A program made the translations under genes and the position numbers. The notes beneath the pieces are model-generated. The model was not told the origin of the DNA. It was given only the letters and a program-made list of their open reading frames with translations, and did no database searches. From Marivita sp030148515 (GTDB lineage: Bacteria; Pseudomonadota; Alphaproteobacteria; Rhodobacterales; Rhodobacteraceae), in contig NZ_CP180351.1 in NCBI RefSeq assembly GCF_048006345.1, positions 3,286,001 through 3,350,000 on the forward strand: DNA of 64,000 nucleotides. Reading direction: 5' to 3'. Shown in pieces: positions 51,070-60,503 of this stretch (its first letter is position 1; each line of letters begins with the position of its first letter).

Positions 51070-53364
51070 ATGCACATGAGCAAACTGCCGAGCAAGGCGG
51101 ACATCCTCGACTGGATCGCCGCCAACCCGACCCTCACCGCGAAACGCGACATTGCCAAGGCTTTTGGCATCAAAGGTGCCGCGCGGATCGACCTCAAGCG
51201 CCTGCTGAAAGAGCTGGAGGCCGAAGGTCATCTTGAAAAGCGCAAGAAGACCTACCGCGACCCGGATCGTTTGCCGCCCGTGAGCGTGTTGCAGGTGAAG
51301 GCACCGACGCCGGACGGCGATCTCTATGCCCGTGCGTTGGAATGGCACGGCGAAGGGGTAGAACCGATCATCCTCGTGATCCCGCGCGCCTCGGACCCGG
51401 CTTTGGGCGAAGGGGACCGCATCCTTGCGCGCCTGCAGGTGGTGCATGAAGAAGACCACAATTACGAGGCGCGGCTCATCCGCCGCATCGGCTCGAACCC
51501 GCGCAAGGTTGTGGGCATCTTTGCCAAATCCTCGGAAGGCGGGCGGATCAAGCCGATCGACAAAGGGTCGGACAAGGAATGGATGGTTGCGCCAGACGCG
51601 ACGGGCGGGGCCAAGGATGGCGAATTGGTCGAGGCGGAACAGGCCGGGCCAGCGGGCCGCATGGGCCTGCCGCGCGCGCGGATCATCGAACGGCTGGGTG
51701 ACCCAAGCGCACCGCGCGCGGTGTCGCTGATCGCGATTCACCAGCACGGCATCCCCGACAGTTTCCCCGACGATGTGATCGTCGAGGCGGACGCGATGAA
51801 ACCGGCTGGCCTTTCGGGTCGGACCGACATGCGGGACATGCCGCTGATCACCATCGATCCGATAGATGCACGCGACCGCGACGATGCCTGCCTCGCCTAT
51901 CCAGACGATGATCCGAAGAACGAGGGCGGCCACGTGATCTGGGTCGCCATCGCGGATGTGGCGCATTACGTGACCTCTGGATCTGCGCTCGACCAAGAGG
52001 CGCGCAAGCGCGGCAATTCCAGCTATTTCCCAGACCGCGTGGTGCCGATGTTGCCCGACCGTCTGTCTGGCGATCTGTGTTCGCTGCACGAAGGGGTGCC
52101 GCGGGCTTGTGTTGCGGTGCGCATGGTGATCGACGCGCATGGCAACAAGCTCAGCCACAGCTTTCAGCGCGGGCTGATGCGGTCGGTCGCGTCGCTCGAT
52201 TATCGCACTGTGCAAGACGCGATGGACGGCACACCGAACGACAAGACGGCGCCCTTGATGGACGACGTGATCCGCCCGCTTTACGCCGCCTATGCCGCGC
52301 TGCGCGAGGCGCGGAACCGGCGTCAGCCGCTCGACCTCGACCTGCCCGAACGCAAGATCGTTCTGGCCGAGGATGGCACAGTGCAGTCGGTCAACTTTGC
52401 AGAACGGCTCGACGCACACCGACTGATCGAAGAATTCATGGTGCTCGCCAATGTCTGCGCTGCCGAAACCCTGATCGCCAAACGCACGCCGCTTCTCTTC
52501 CGCGTGCACGAAGAACCGCCGCCCGAGAAGATGGAAAGCTTGCGTGAAACCGCCGAGGCGGCGGGGCTGACGCTGGCCAAGGGCCAGGTGCTCAAGACCT
52601 CGCAACTCAACCGCCTGCTGCATGACGCCGCTGGATCGGACGAGGCGGAAATGATCAACCTCGCCACGCTGCGGTCCATGACGCAGGCCTATTACAACCC
52701 CGAGAATTTCGGGCATTTCGGCCTCGCGCTTCAGAACTACGCGCATTTCACATCGCCCATCCGGCGCTATTCCGACCTGATCGTGCACCGCGCCCTGATC
52801 AAGGCGCATGGCTGGGGCGATGACGGCCTGACGCCCGAGGATATCGAGCGACTGGAAGCCACCGCGCAGCACATCAGCGACACGGAGCGTCGGTCCATGA
52901 TGGCCGAACGCGACACCACGGACCGCTATCTCGCGGCCTTCCTGTCTGATCGCATCGGCGCGGAATTCGCCGGGCGGATCAGCGGCATCGCGCGCTTTGG
53001 CGTCTTCGTGAAGCTGGACGAAACCGGGGCCGATGGTTTGATCCCGATCCGGTCCCTGGGCAGCGAATACTTCCATTTCGACGCCGATGCCGGAACGCTG
53101 ATGGGGTCCGACACCGGCGTGATGATCGGCCTTGGCCAGCGCGTGACTGTCAAACTGGTCGAAGCAGCGCCCGTGACCGGGGGCATCGCTTTGGAGCTGC
53201 TGACATTGCAGAATGCCGAACTGCCCGGCGGGTCAGGCAAGGGCCGCATGGGGCACCGAACACGCCCCAAGGGCAAGGGTGGGCCGAAACGCAAAGTGGC
53301 CAAGGCGAAGAAGAAAGACGCCAAGACCAAACGCAAGGTCACGCGGCAGCGGCGGAACGGGTGA
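51070..53364 (+). CDS. rnr: Ribonuclease R
   Basis: This 764-residue 3'-5' exoribonuclease degrades structured RNA and takes part in rRNA and tmRNA quality control. The RNB catalytic motif is TIDPIDARDRDDACLAYP and the substrate-binding segments include PIRRYSDLIVHRAL. An S1 domain (FAGRISGIARFGVFVKLDET) and a long lysine-rich C-terminal tail follow. ATG 51070 or 51076 are both possible. The 3' end overlaps the GST gene by 26 bases on the opposite strand. Confidence 0.95.
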   Translation: MHMSKLPSKADILDWIAANPTLTAKRDIAKAFGIKGAARIDLKRLLKELEAEGHLEKRKKTYRDPDRLPPVSVLQVKAPTPDGDLYARALEWHGEGVEPIILVIPRASDPALGEGDRILARLQVVHEEDHNYEARLIRRIGSNPRKVVGIFAKSSEGGRIKPIDKGSDKEWMVAPDATGGAKDGELVEAEQAGPAGRMGLPRARIIERLGDPSAPRAVSLIAIHQHGIPDSFPDDVIVEADAMKPAGLSGRTDMRDMPLITIDPIDARDRDDACLAYPDDDPKNEGGHVIWVAIADVAHYVTSGSALDQEARKRGNSSYFPDRVVPMLPDRLSGDLCSLHEGVPRACVAVRMVIDAHGNKLSHSFQRGLMRSVASLDYRTVQDAMDGTPNDKTAPLMDDVIRPLYAAYAALREARNRRQPLDLDLPERKIVLAEDGTVQSVNFAERLDAHRLIEEFMVLANVCAAETLIAKRTPLLFRVHEEPPPEKMESLRETAEAAGLTLAKGQVLKTSQLNRLLHDAAGSDEAEMINLATLRSMTQAYYNPENFGHFGLALQNYAHFTSPIRRYSDLIVHRALIKAHGWGDDGLTPEDIERLEATAQHISDTERRSMMAERDTTDRYLAAFLSDRIGAEFAGRISGIARFGVFVKLDETGADGLIPIRSLGSEYFHFDADAGTLMGSDTGVMIGLGQRVTVKLVEAAPVTGGIALELLTLQNAELPGGSGKGRMGHRTRPKGKGGPKRKVAKAKKKDAKTKRKVTRQRRNG

Positions 53365-54061
53365 ATTTCGGATAGAGTGCAGCGCGTCCGCGCTGGATAT
53401 ACCCCATCAGCGTTTCATTGCCCCGCACAGCGCGACGGATCGCGGTATCTGCGGGCAACCCGGCCAACATGCTGAGCACCGGCACCGCAATTGTGTCGGG
53501 GGCTGTCGGATGATCGGCCAGCAGGAAGCTTTTGTCCCAAAGCAGGTCGGTCAGACAGTCAAGGTCCGGGGTCACGCATTGCATGCGCTGGTCCTCTGTC
53601 ATTCGGGCAAAACCCTGCCCTTTCAGGCCATTCCGCACCTGCCGCCGGACTATATTGGCGATGAAGGGGCGCATCGGAGACGGAATACTGCCAAAGGCAA
53701 CGGGCACCAGCTTGGCCCAGCAGCGATCATCCAACCACCGATCATGCGCCACTGCGACGCGCAAATGTTCCTCGATCATGCGGATCAGGGCATGACCCAG
53801 CACCCGGTCCTTGGACGACAGTCCGGGATAGAAATCCGCACCGCGCTTTTCCAGATAGGTCTGGATGAACCCGCTTTCCGGTATCACGCCTTCCGGTGTG
53901 CGCAGAGCAGGCAAACGGCCAATCGGGGCCTCTGAGGGCGTGTTTGCGTATTCGGGCCGCCAGTCTTCGCCCGACATGTCCAACTGGATCATGGACTTGA
54001 CGCAGAACGGGCTGAGGCTGGGTTCGTCAAAGCCTTCTGGATAGGTGATGAGTGTGAGCAT
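53339..54061 (-). CDS. Glutathione S-transferase family protein
   Basis: This 240-residue protein starts MLTLITYPEGFDEPSLSPFC, with the thioredoxin-like N-terminal domain and the SESGFIQTYLEKRG segment of GST proteins, followed by a helical C-terminal domain. The substrate is unknown. GGAG lies before ATG 54061; an in-frame TTG at 54073 was rejected. It is divergent from the WYL regulator and its end overlaps rnr. Confidence 0.85.
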   Translation of the reverse strand: MLTLITYPEGFDEPSLSPFCVKSMIQLDMSGEDWRPEYANTPSEAPIGRLPALRTPEGVIPESGFIQTYLEKRGADFYPGLSSKDRVLGHALIRMIEEHLRVAVAHDRWLDDRCWAKLVPVAFGSIPSPMRPFIANIVRRQVRNGLKGQGFARMTEDQRMQCVTPDLDCLTDLLWDKSFLLADHPTAPDTIAVPVLSMLAGLPADTAIRRAVRGNETLMGYIQRGRAALYPKFTRSAAAA

Positions 54062-54160
54062 GTGTGTCTCCAAGTCAGTGCTGCTTCAGAAGTAGCGCGG
54101 CACACTGTCAGTTTTTGTCAGCATGCTGTAGAAAGTTTGGCATAGTAGAAAGCTCGGGAT

Positions 54161-54868
54161 ATGAGCCGCACCCATCGCCTGTTCCAATTGATGCAAGCCC
54201 TGCGCAATCTGCCCGCCCCTGTGACAGCGGCGCAGTTGGCTGATGCGACCAGCGTGTCCCCGCGGACGCTCTACCGCGACATCGACACGCTGCGCGAACT
54301 TGGCGCCGTGATCGACGGGGAAGCGGGGTTTGGCTACACCCTGATCGAAGACGCGCATCTGCCTCCGCTCGGTTTCAAGGATGACGAACTGGAAGCGCTT
54401 GTGCTCGGGCTCCGCGAGGTGGCCGCTGTGGGTGACCCGGCACTGGCCGACGCGGCCCGGAGCGCCCTGACCAAGCTGCGCGCGCGACTGCCAGAGCGGC
54501 AGGCGCACCGGCTGCGCCATTCGGTTCTGGTGGCGCACCGGTTCCATCCGCCTGCCCTGCCGGCAATTGATTCAGGCACTTTGCGCGAGGCCTGTTGGGA
54601 CGAGCGGATCGTCGGCTTTGCCTATACTGACAAAAACGGCGCATCCACCCAACGCGAGGTGAAACCGCTGAGCATCATGTTGTTCGATCAATCGCATTGT
54701 CTGCTGGCGTGGTGCCTCACACGCGATGATTACCGGGCATTCCGGTTGGATCGCATGTCAGACCTGCACGTGACCGACCGTTCGTTCCGCCCAGGACGGG
54801 TGCCGTTGCTCAAGACCTACCTCGACAATCTGAATGAAGCGGCAGGAGACCGCTTGGTGCGCTTTTGA
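54161..54868 (+). CDS. WYL-domain transcriptional regulator, YafY-like
   Basis: This 235-residue regulator has an N-terminal DeoR-type helix-turn-helix (HRLFQLMQALRNLPAPVTAA then QLADATSVSPRTLYRDIDTL) and a C-terminal WYL domain (FDQSHCLLAWCLTRDDYRAF, RLDRMSDLHV). It likely senses a small molecule or nucleic acid through the WYL domain. It is divergent from the GST gene, a common regulator/target layout. Its last ten codons form the left end of the 234-base direct repeat. Confidence 0.88.
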   Translation: MSRTHRLFQLMQALRNLPAPVTAAQLADATSVSPRTLYRDIDTLRELGAVIDGEAGFGYTLIEDAHLPPLGFKDDELEALVLGLREVAAVGDPALADAARSALTKLRARLPERQAHRLRHSVLVAHRFHPPALPAIDSGTLREACWDERIVGFAYTDKNGASTQREVKPLSIMLFDQSHCLLAWCLTRDDYRAFRLDRMSDLHVTDRSFRPGRVPLLKTYLDNLNEAAGDRLVRF

Positions 54869-55073
54869 TCCCTTCGCAAAAAGCCCGAGTCGCGCTAGGG
54901 TTGAGAAAAGTCCGGCAAACGGACACGAGCAGCAGAGGTTGAAGACATGCGGTATCTGGTGATCTCCTCGGTATTGACACTGACGGGGTCCATTGCCCCG
55001 GCACAGACGGGCGACGAAACCACCCGTCCCGTCAGCCGATCCTCCGCCGACAGCGAAGTCAGCCGCGGCGCCG
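54840..55073. repeat. 234-base direct repeat, left copy
   Basis: This segment is 225 of 234 bases identical (no gaps) to 56485-56718. It spans the end of the WYL regulator gene, the intergenic region and the first 42 codons of a transglycosylase gene. It is the left boundary of an insert of about 1.4 kb. Confidence 0.85.
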
Positions 55074-55078
55074 GAACA
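54947..55078 (+). pseudogene. Truncated 5' copy of the lytic transglycosylase gene
   Basis: The frame reads MRYLVISSVLTLTGSIAPAQ, then TGDETTRPVSRSSADSEVSR, almost the same as the start of the intact gene at 56592. After residue 42 the match stops and the frame runs into unrelated sequence. It keeps its promoter region and ribosome site but has no catalytic domain. It is a remnant of duplication or of recombination. The stretch 55079-55254 holds no recognisable gene. Confidence 0.75.
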
Positions 55079-55254
55079 GGTGATCATACGGTCTCAAGCG
55101 CGCCGTGTGTGACCATTTCAAGGTTTGCCAAACGTGCGTTTTGGGCACTGTGTTGAATGTCAGGTTAGACTTGGGTTCGATCTAAATTTCCCGACTTGCG
55201 AATGGCAGATGTTCGGATCTGCTGCCGTAGATGGACCAGTTTGGCTTTGGTTTG

Positions 55255-56313
55255 CTAGTGCAACAGTTCTTTTGCATCACTCCATAGATTAGCGATCAGT
55301 TCGTTTGCCGGTTCGGCGCGTGCCAGACCAGCAGACTGACCGGCCCAGGCCTGCATTCGGTCGATGTCGATCGCGGCAGACCGCATCGCTTTTGTGATGT
55401 TTCGCTGTATGGGATAGGGCGCGGGTTTCGGCCCTGCTTCGGCAGCCTCTGTATATGCGGTGCGAATCGATCGCCCCAAACGCCCCGAAAATGCGCGTGT
55501 GGGAACGGTGTCTTCGGGTAAGGCGGCACCGATGGCGTCAGCCCAAGCAGGAGCGATTTCGGCTTCCGGCGTACGCAACAGTCCAGTTCCGATCTGCACC
55601 GCAGATGCACCGAGAATAAGCGCCGCCGCGATCCCACGTGCATCAGCAATGCCACCCGTGGCCACAACAGGCACGTTGACGACATCGATAACCGCAGGAA
55701 GGAGGGAAAAAAGCCCGATCATTGACCGCGATGCATCTTCGGCGCTGAACGACCCTCGATGACCGCCAGCTTCGAAACCCTGCGCAATAATGACATCCGC
55801 GCCAGCTGCTTCTGCTGCCAAAGCCTCAGTGACCGAAGTCACAGTTGCAAACCATTTCACCCCACGCTCTTTCATGCGTGCCACGAAAGGGGCGGGGTAG
55901 ACCCCCATAATGGAAGAGATTACAGGTGGAACGGCCGCCAGCATCGCTTCACATTGTGCATCGAAATCCAAATGGGGGGCTTCTGCCTCTTCGGCAGAGA
56001 CTTCCGGGCCCCATCGCCCCAGAAACTCCCGTATCGTCGCTTTGTGGTCTGCGTCGCGCACAGGGTCAGGATCGGGTATCCAGATATTGAGTTGAAACGC
56101 GCCATTTGAACCGGATCGCATCTGTTGCGCCCAGTCGGATATCTCTTTGGGCTCCATCATCAAGCAACCACAAGCACCCATTCCACCGCCATTCGCAACC
56201 GCTACGGAGAGTGAAACGGGACACGCCCCTGCCATCGGCGCCAGAAGAATGGGCAGTCGGAGGTCGTGGTCCTCGCAAAAAGCTGCGACGCGACTTAACG
56301 AATTGGATGGCAT
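55255..56313 (-). CDS. Nitronate monooxygenase / 2-nitropropane dioxygenase-like FMN protein
   Basis: This 352-residue protein has LPILLAPMAGACPVSLSVAV, the NAQG-type motif DVIIAQGFEAGGHRGSF and the FMN phosphate-binding PVVATGGIADARGIAAALIL, the pattern of class I nitronate monooxygenases. It oxidises nitroalkanes or propionate-3-nitronate. GC is near 53%, lower than its neighbours, and it lies alone in the 1.4-kb insert between the 234-base repeats. The gene reads as complete and intact. It could be a recently acquired gene. Confidence 0.88.
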   Translation of the reverse strand: MPSNSLSRVAAFCEDHDLRLPILLAPMAGACPVSLSVAVANGGGMGACGCLMMEPKEISDWAQQMRSGSNGAFQLNIWIPDPDPVRDADHKATIREFLGRWGPEVSAEEAEAPHLDFDAQCEAMLAAVPPVISSIMGVYPAPFVARMKERGVKWFATVTSVTEALAAEAAGADVIIAQGFEAGGHRGSFSAEDASRSMIGLFSLLPAVIDVVNVPVVATGGIADARGIAAALILGASAVQIGTGLLRTPEAEIAPAWADAIGAALPEDTVPTRAFSGRLGRSIRTAYTEAAEAGPKPAPYPIQRNITKAMRSAAIDIDRMQAWAGQSAGLARAEPANELIANLWSDAKELLH

Positions 56314-56484
56314 CGAACGCTCCTGCGTTGATTGGTGTCACATGTCCCGATCGTTTATGAGACTATCAGAAATCGCCGCCCCTCAACAGCGGACATTGGC
56401 GCGCTTGGAGCGCATGCTCATATCGTCCTGCCGAGCAGCTCGACAAGACCATCTTCCGTTTCGATCCAGAACACCTCCGTGCGA

Positions 56485-56718
56485 CGGCAGGAGACCGCTT
56501 GGTGCGCTTTTGATCCCTTCGCAAAAAGCCCGAGTCGCGCTAGGATTGAGCAAAGTCCGGCAAACGGACACGAGCAGCAGGGGTTGAAGACATGCGGTAT
56601 CTGGTGATCGCCTCGGTATTGGCACTGACGGGGTCCATGGCCCCGGCACAGACGGGCGACGACACCACCCGTCCCGTCAGCCGATCCTCCACCGACAGCG
56701 AAGTCAGCCGCAGCGCCG
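56485..56718. repeat. 234-base direct repeat, right copy
   Basis: This segment is 225 of 234 bases identical to 54840-55073, including the last codons of the WYL regulator (now orphaned) and the 5' end of the intact transglycosylase gene. Its left edge (56485) follows unrelated sequence, whose minus strand can be read as a possible gene fragment ending WIETEDGLVELLGRTI. Confidence 0.85.
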
Positions 56719-57935
56719 TGTCTCTGGTGTCGGTCACCGCACCGCGCAATTCCCTGCGCCCGGCCTTGCGGCCCGCGGTGACGTCGACACCCGAAGTGCT
56801 TGTTTCCGCCGCAACCCAATCCGGGTTCGAGGACTGGATCAAAGGCTTCCGCGTCCGCGCCCTGCGGCAGGGCATTTCGGCCGATGTGTTCGACCGCGCC
56901 TTCGCCGGTGTGCAATACGATGCCGACGTGATCCGCCGTGACCGCAACCAGTCGGAATTTACCAAGACGATCTGGGATTACCTTGACAGTGCCGCGTCTG
57001 ACGCGCGGGTCAACAATGGCAAGGCGGCGCTGCGTAAACACGGCGCGTTGCTGGACCGGATCGAAGCACAATACGGCGTCGACAAGGATGTGATCGTCGC
57101 GATCTGGGGACTGGAATCGGCCTATGGCACCTTCCGGGGGTCGAACCCGGTGATCGGGTCTCTGGCCACTTTGGCCTATGACGCGCGGCGCAGCGATTTC
57201 TTCGAGGAGCAACTGATCGAAGCCCTGAAGATTCTGCAAAGTGGTGATGTGCGCCTTGCGAATTTCAAAGGCAGCTGGGCCGGGGCGATGGGGCATACGC
57301 AGTTCATCCCGACCTCGTACCAATCGCTTGCGGTGGATTTCGACGGCGATGGCAAGCGCGACATCTGGTCGGACGATCCCGCCGACGCGCTGGCGTCAAC
57401 CGCGAATTACCTTGCGAAGAACGGCTGGATCAAAGGCGCCCCTTGGGGCGTCGAGGTGCGCATCCCGCAAGGCTTTGATTACACGCTCGCCAATCGGGAC
57501 ATTCTGCGCATGCCGTCGGAATGGGCGCAGATCGGGATCGTGGATCTCGATGGCAAAGCGGTCCCGGATCATGGGTCTGCCTCGGTTCTCTTGCCCGCAG
57601 GCGCGAAAGGCGCGGCGTTCCTGATCTTCAAGAACTTCGACGTGATCGAGACATACAACACCGCGGATGCCTATGTGATCGGGGTTGGGCATCTGAGCGA
57701 CCGCATCACCGGCGCGGGGCCGATCCGCTCGGACTGGCCGCGCGAGGACCGCGCGCTGACTTTTGACGAGCGGATCGAAATGCAGCGTCTTCTGACCGCC
57801 AAAGGCTTCGACACCCAGAAGATCGACGGAAAGATCGGGCCGCTGACCATCAACGCCGTGCGGGCGTTCCAAACGTCCATTGGCGATATCCCCGATGGAT
57901 ACGCCTCTTTGAACATCCTCAAGAAACTGCGCTAG
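56592..57935 (+). CDS. Lytic murein transglycosylase, MltB-type, with peptidoglycan-binding domain
   Basis: This 447-residue exported enzyme cleaves the glycan strands of peptidoglycan. The signal peptide is MRYLVIASVLALTGSMAPAQ. The catalytic glutamate is E175 in IWGLESAYGTFRG. GAMGHTQFIPTSYQ and YLAKNGWIKGAPWG are MltB-family segments. The C-terminal 60 residues are a PG_binding_1 domain (RLLTAKGFDTQKIDGKIGPL). There is no lipobox, so it is probably soluble periplasmic. The 5' end lies in the direct repeat. Confidence 0.92.
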   Translation: MRYLVIASVLALTGSMAPAQTGDDTTRPVSRSSTDSEVSRSAVSLVSVTAPRNSLRPALRPAVTSTPEVLVSAATQSGFEDWIKGFRVRALRQGISADVFDRAFAGVQYDADVIRRDRNQSEFTKTIWDYLDSAASDARVNNGKAALRKHGALLDRIEAQYGVDKDVIVAIWGLESAYGTFRGSNPVIGSLATLAYDARRSDFFEEQLIEALKILQSGDVRLANFKGSWAGAMGHTQFIPTSYQSLAVDFDGDGKRDIWSDDPADALASTANYLAKNGWIKGAPWGVEVRIPQGFDYTLANRDILRMPSEWAQIGIVDLDGKAVPDHGSASVLLPAGAKGAAFLIFKNFDVIETYNTADAYVIGVGHLSDRITGAGPIRSDWPREDRALTFDERIEMQRLLTAKGFDTQKIDGKIGPLTINAVRAFQTSIGDIPDGYASLNILKKLR

Positions 57936-57991
57936 GCTGAGCTCCGAAACGGTGGTGTGATCCCCTGCCCCTTCGGCGAAAGGCCCGAGAT

Positions 57992-58768
57992 ATGCCAACA
58001 ACCCTGATCGTCCTCGCGCATCCCGACAGGCGCTCGTTCAATGGCGCATGGTCGGATGCGACCGAGGCGGCAGCCTTGGCGCAGGGTGACACGGTTCTAC
58101 GGTCGGACCTGTGCCAGATGGGGTTCGATCCTGTGGAACGGGCGGCACACTATGGGGATTGGCCCGAGGACACGCCCTTTGACCCGCTCAAGGCGCAGGA
58201 AGGGGCGGCCGATGCCGGATCAACTCCGAAAGACGTGCGGGCAGAGGTCGACAAGATCAAGCAAGCCGACCGGATGGTCCTGCACTTCCCGCTTTGGTGG
58301 TTCGCTCCACCCGCCATCCTGAAAGGCTGGTTCGACCGCGCATTCCAGCATGGTGCGCTGCATGATGTCGACGCCCGGTTCGACAGGGGCGTGTGCCGGG
58401 ACAAACAAGCACTGATGTGTGTAACCACCGGGTCGAACGCTGCTGAAAGCGCTTATAACGGGAAGGAAGGCGATATTCGCCTTCTGTTGTGGCCCACCGC
58501 TTATACCCTGCGCTACTTGGGGTTCGACGTGCTGGAGCCTGTCGTGGTGCATGGTGTGCATGGCTATCACAGGGGCGACCGCGAAACGCAGTTGGTCAAC
58601 CGCCTGACCGCAACGCTGGATGCACAAACAGACATCATGGCCGGGTTTTCCACGCGGCCCAGACTGCGTTTCAATAGGGATGATGATTTCGACGAAACGG
58701 GTCAGTTGCGCAGCGACAGAGCCTCGATCACGCCGTTTATTCGTCACAGGGCCGCGTTTGACGAATAG
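57992..58768 (+). CDS. NAD(P)H quinone oxidoreductase-like flavodoxin-fold protein
   Basis: This 258-residue flavoprotein has LIVLAHPDRRSFNGAWSDAT at the start and VLHFPLWWFAPPAILKGWFD plus FQHGALHDVDARFDRGVCRD, typical of the DT-diaphorase/NQO family with FMN or FAD. It reduces quinones by two electrons. Its C-terminal tail after about residue 220 is unusual in length. GAGAT precedes the ATG. It may be co-transcribed with the transglutaminase gene 60 bases later. Confidence 0.88.
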   Translation: MPTTLIVLAHPDRRSFNGAWSDATEAAALAQGDTVLRSDLCQMGFDPVERAAHYGDWPEDTPFDPLKAQEGAADAGSTPKDVRAEVDKIKQADRMVLHFPLWWFAPPAILKGWFDRAFQHGALHDVDARFDRGVCRDKQALMCVTTGSNAAESAYNGKEGDIRLLLWPTAYTLRYLGFDVLEPVVVHGVHGYHRGDRETQLVNRLTATLDAQTDIMAGFSTRPRLRFNRDDDFDETGQLRSDRASITPFIRHRAAFDE

Positions 58769-58828
58769 AGTGTTTGTGCAAGACACAGCGCGGGCCTAAA
58801 GGGCGTAGAGCCCAATGGGAGAGCGCCC

Positions 58829-59605
58829 TTGATCCTGAACATCGACGTGCATCTGGAATACCAGTTGTCCAGACCCACTGACCTGCTGCTGCAAATCGAG
58901 GCCGCACATCTGCCGGATCAGCCTGTCCAAAATGCGCAAATCGACTTTTCCGATGTCAGCGATTTCGCCCGCGTCGCTGCCGACGAAGGAGTGGGCGATC
59001 GCATCTGGCTGCGGGCCGACGGTCTTTTCCGGTGCGATTATCGCGCAGAAGTCCGGATCGACCGCGCGTCTATGGATCTCAGCCTGCTTGACGCGGTGCC
59101 TCCGCATCGGTTGCCCGGTGATACGGTGCGATACCTGATGCCCTCCCGTTACTGCCCTTCGGACGAGTTCCAGACCTTCGTTGCAGCGGAGTTCGGGCAT
59201 CTTTCAGGCGGCGCACAGATCACCGCGATGCGCGACTGGATCGAGCGGTCGTTCCAGTATGTGCCGGGCGTCAGCAACGCGCAGACCACCGCCCTGGACA
59301 GCTTTGTTCAGCGGCAGGGCATCTGCCGCGATTATGCGCATGTGCTGGTGACATTGGCCCGCGCCGCGACAATCCCCGCGCGCTTTGCCAGCGTCTTTGC
59401 GCCGGGTGTGACCCCGCCTGATTTCCATGCGGTGGCAGAGGTATATCTGGACGGCGGCTGGCACCTTGTCGATCCCACAGGCATGGGGACGTCAGCCGAC
59501 ATTGCACGGATCGGTGTCGGTGCGGATGCAGCCAACGTGGCGTTCCTCAACATATTTGGTCAGGCGGAGTTTGTTGCGCAGAGCGTGTCTGTGACAGAGG
59601 CCTAG
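58829..59605 (+). CDS. Transglutaminase-like family protein
   Basis: This 258-residue protein has the catalytic triad C166 (RQGICRDYAH), H200 (PPDFHAVAEVYL) and D215 (WHLVDPTGM) of the transglutaminase/protease superfamily. The N-terminal 120 residues are the beta-rich part found in bacterial relatives (MILNIDVHLEYQLSRPTDLL). It starts with TTG at 58829, with GGGAGAG seven bases upstream and no better codon in frame. It could be a peptidase; the substrate is unknown. Confidence 0.85.
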   Translation: MILNIDVHLEYQLSRPTDLLLQIEAAHLPDQPVQNAQIDFSDVSDFARVAADEGVGDRIWLRADGLFRCDYRAEVRIDRASMDLSLLDAVPPHRLPGDTVRYLMPSRYCPSDEFQTFVAAEFGHLSGGAQITAMRDWIERSFQYVPGVSNAQTTALDSFVQRQGICRDYAHVLVTLARAATIPARFASVFAPGVTPPDFHAVAEVYLDGGWHLVDPTGMGTSADIARIGVGADAANVAFLNIFGQAEFVAQSVSVTEA

Positions 59606-59618
59606 TCTCGCAGGGCCA

Positions 59619-60476
59619 TCAAAGCTCTGACAGATCGGTCCAGCGAAACGCGTCCTTTTCGGCGAACACCCGCCCCACCGAGGGAAGGGAGAAATGGCTG
59701 CCAAGCACAAGGCACTCTGCCTCAGCCGCCGTTTGCAGCAGAAAGCGGCGGGACTCGACGGCCTGTTCTGCATCTGCATCAAACTTGAAATGCCATTCCG
59801 GATGCCAGCACTGAGCCGCAGAATGCAGCGCATCCCCGGTGATGATCGCTTCGCGGTTGCCGCTCCGGATTTGAACCGAGACATGACCCGGTGTATGCCC
59901 CGGCGTCGGGACAAGGGTCACGTGTTCGCCAAGCATATGCCCCGTCTGCACCATCTCGGCCTGACCAGCGGCGATCACGGGCAAGACGCTTTCGGTGTAA
60001 AGATCGCTCATCCGGTCCTTGTGGAACGCTGCGTCGGCGGCGGGTATGAGGTAACGCGCATTGGGAAACGTGGGAACCCAACGACCATCCTCGAGCCGCG
60101 TGTTCCAACCCACATGGTCGGTGTGCAGGTGCGTGCACAATACGTAGTCGATGTCATCGACGGTCAGACCCGCCGTATGGAGCGATGCCAAGAACCGCCC
60201 GTCTGACCGCTGGTGCCAGTCTGGAAAGGCGGGAACGGTTTTGTCATTGCCAATGCAGCTGTCGACGAGAATCCGATGGGTCGGAGTGACCAGCAGGAAC
60301 CCTTGAATCGGCAGGATCAGGCAGCCGGTGGTTTTGCAGATCGAGCCGGGTACATGGCTCTCCATAACCTCGGCAACATCGGGCCCCGCAGTCGGGAAAA
60401 GCGCATCGGGCGCCATGAAGGGACCATGCAGGTCGAGCAGTCTCCAGACTTCGACCTCACCGATTTTACAAAGCAT
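59619..60476 (-). CDS. MBL-fold metallo-hydrolase
   Basis: This 285-residue protein has the zinc motif THLHTDHVGWN, followed by the histidine in PTPGHTPGHVSVQI and further metal ligands in GDALHSAAQCW and VLGSHFS. It is in the lactonase/hydrolase branch of the fold. The substrate is unknown, possibly an N-acyl homoserine lactone or glyoxalase-type thioester, but this cannot be told from sequence. Its stop is 13 bases from the converging transglutaminase gene. Confidence 0.88.
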   Translation of the reverse strand: MLCKIGEVEVWRLLDLHGPFMAPDALFPTAGPDVAEVMESHVPGSICKTTGCLILPIQGFLLVTPTHRILVDSCIGNDKTVPAFPDWHQRSDGRFLASLHTAGLTVDDIDYVLCTHLHTDHVGWNTRLEDGRWVPTFPNARYLIPAADAAFHKDRMSDLYTESVLPVIAAGQAEMVQTGHMLGEHVTLVPTPGHTPGHVSVQIRSGNREAIITGDALHSAAQCWHPEWHFKFDADAEQAVESRRFLLQTAAEAECLVLGSHFSLPSVGRVFAEKDAFRWTDLSEL

Positions 60477-60503
60477 CGCCTGTTCCCATTCGAACTGATC
60501 TTA

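Noticed and set aside
50845..53076. Open frame of 743 codons on the minus strand antisense to rnr
   Set aside because: Antisense to a well-supported ribonuclease R gene; the sequence is rich in His and Arg with no family match.
56385..56484. Remnant gene on the minus strand ending WIETEDGLVELLGRTI
   Set aside because: The frame is short and has no recognised domain; it may be a fragment carried with the insert, but there is not enough sequence to call it.
54840..56718. Transposon or integrative element around the nitronate monooxygenase gene
   Set aside because: No transposase, integrase, inverted terminal repeats or tRNA target were found; only the 234-base direct repeats are visible.
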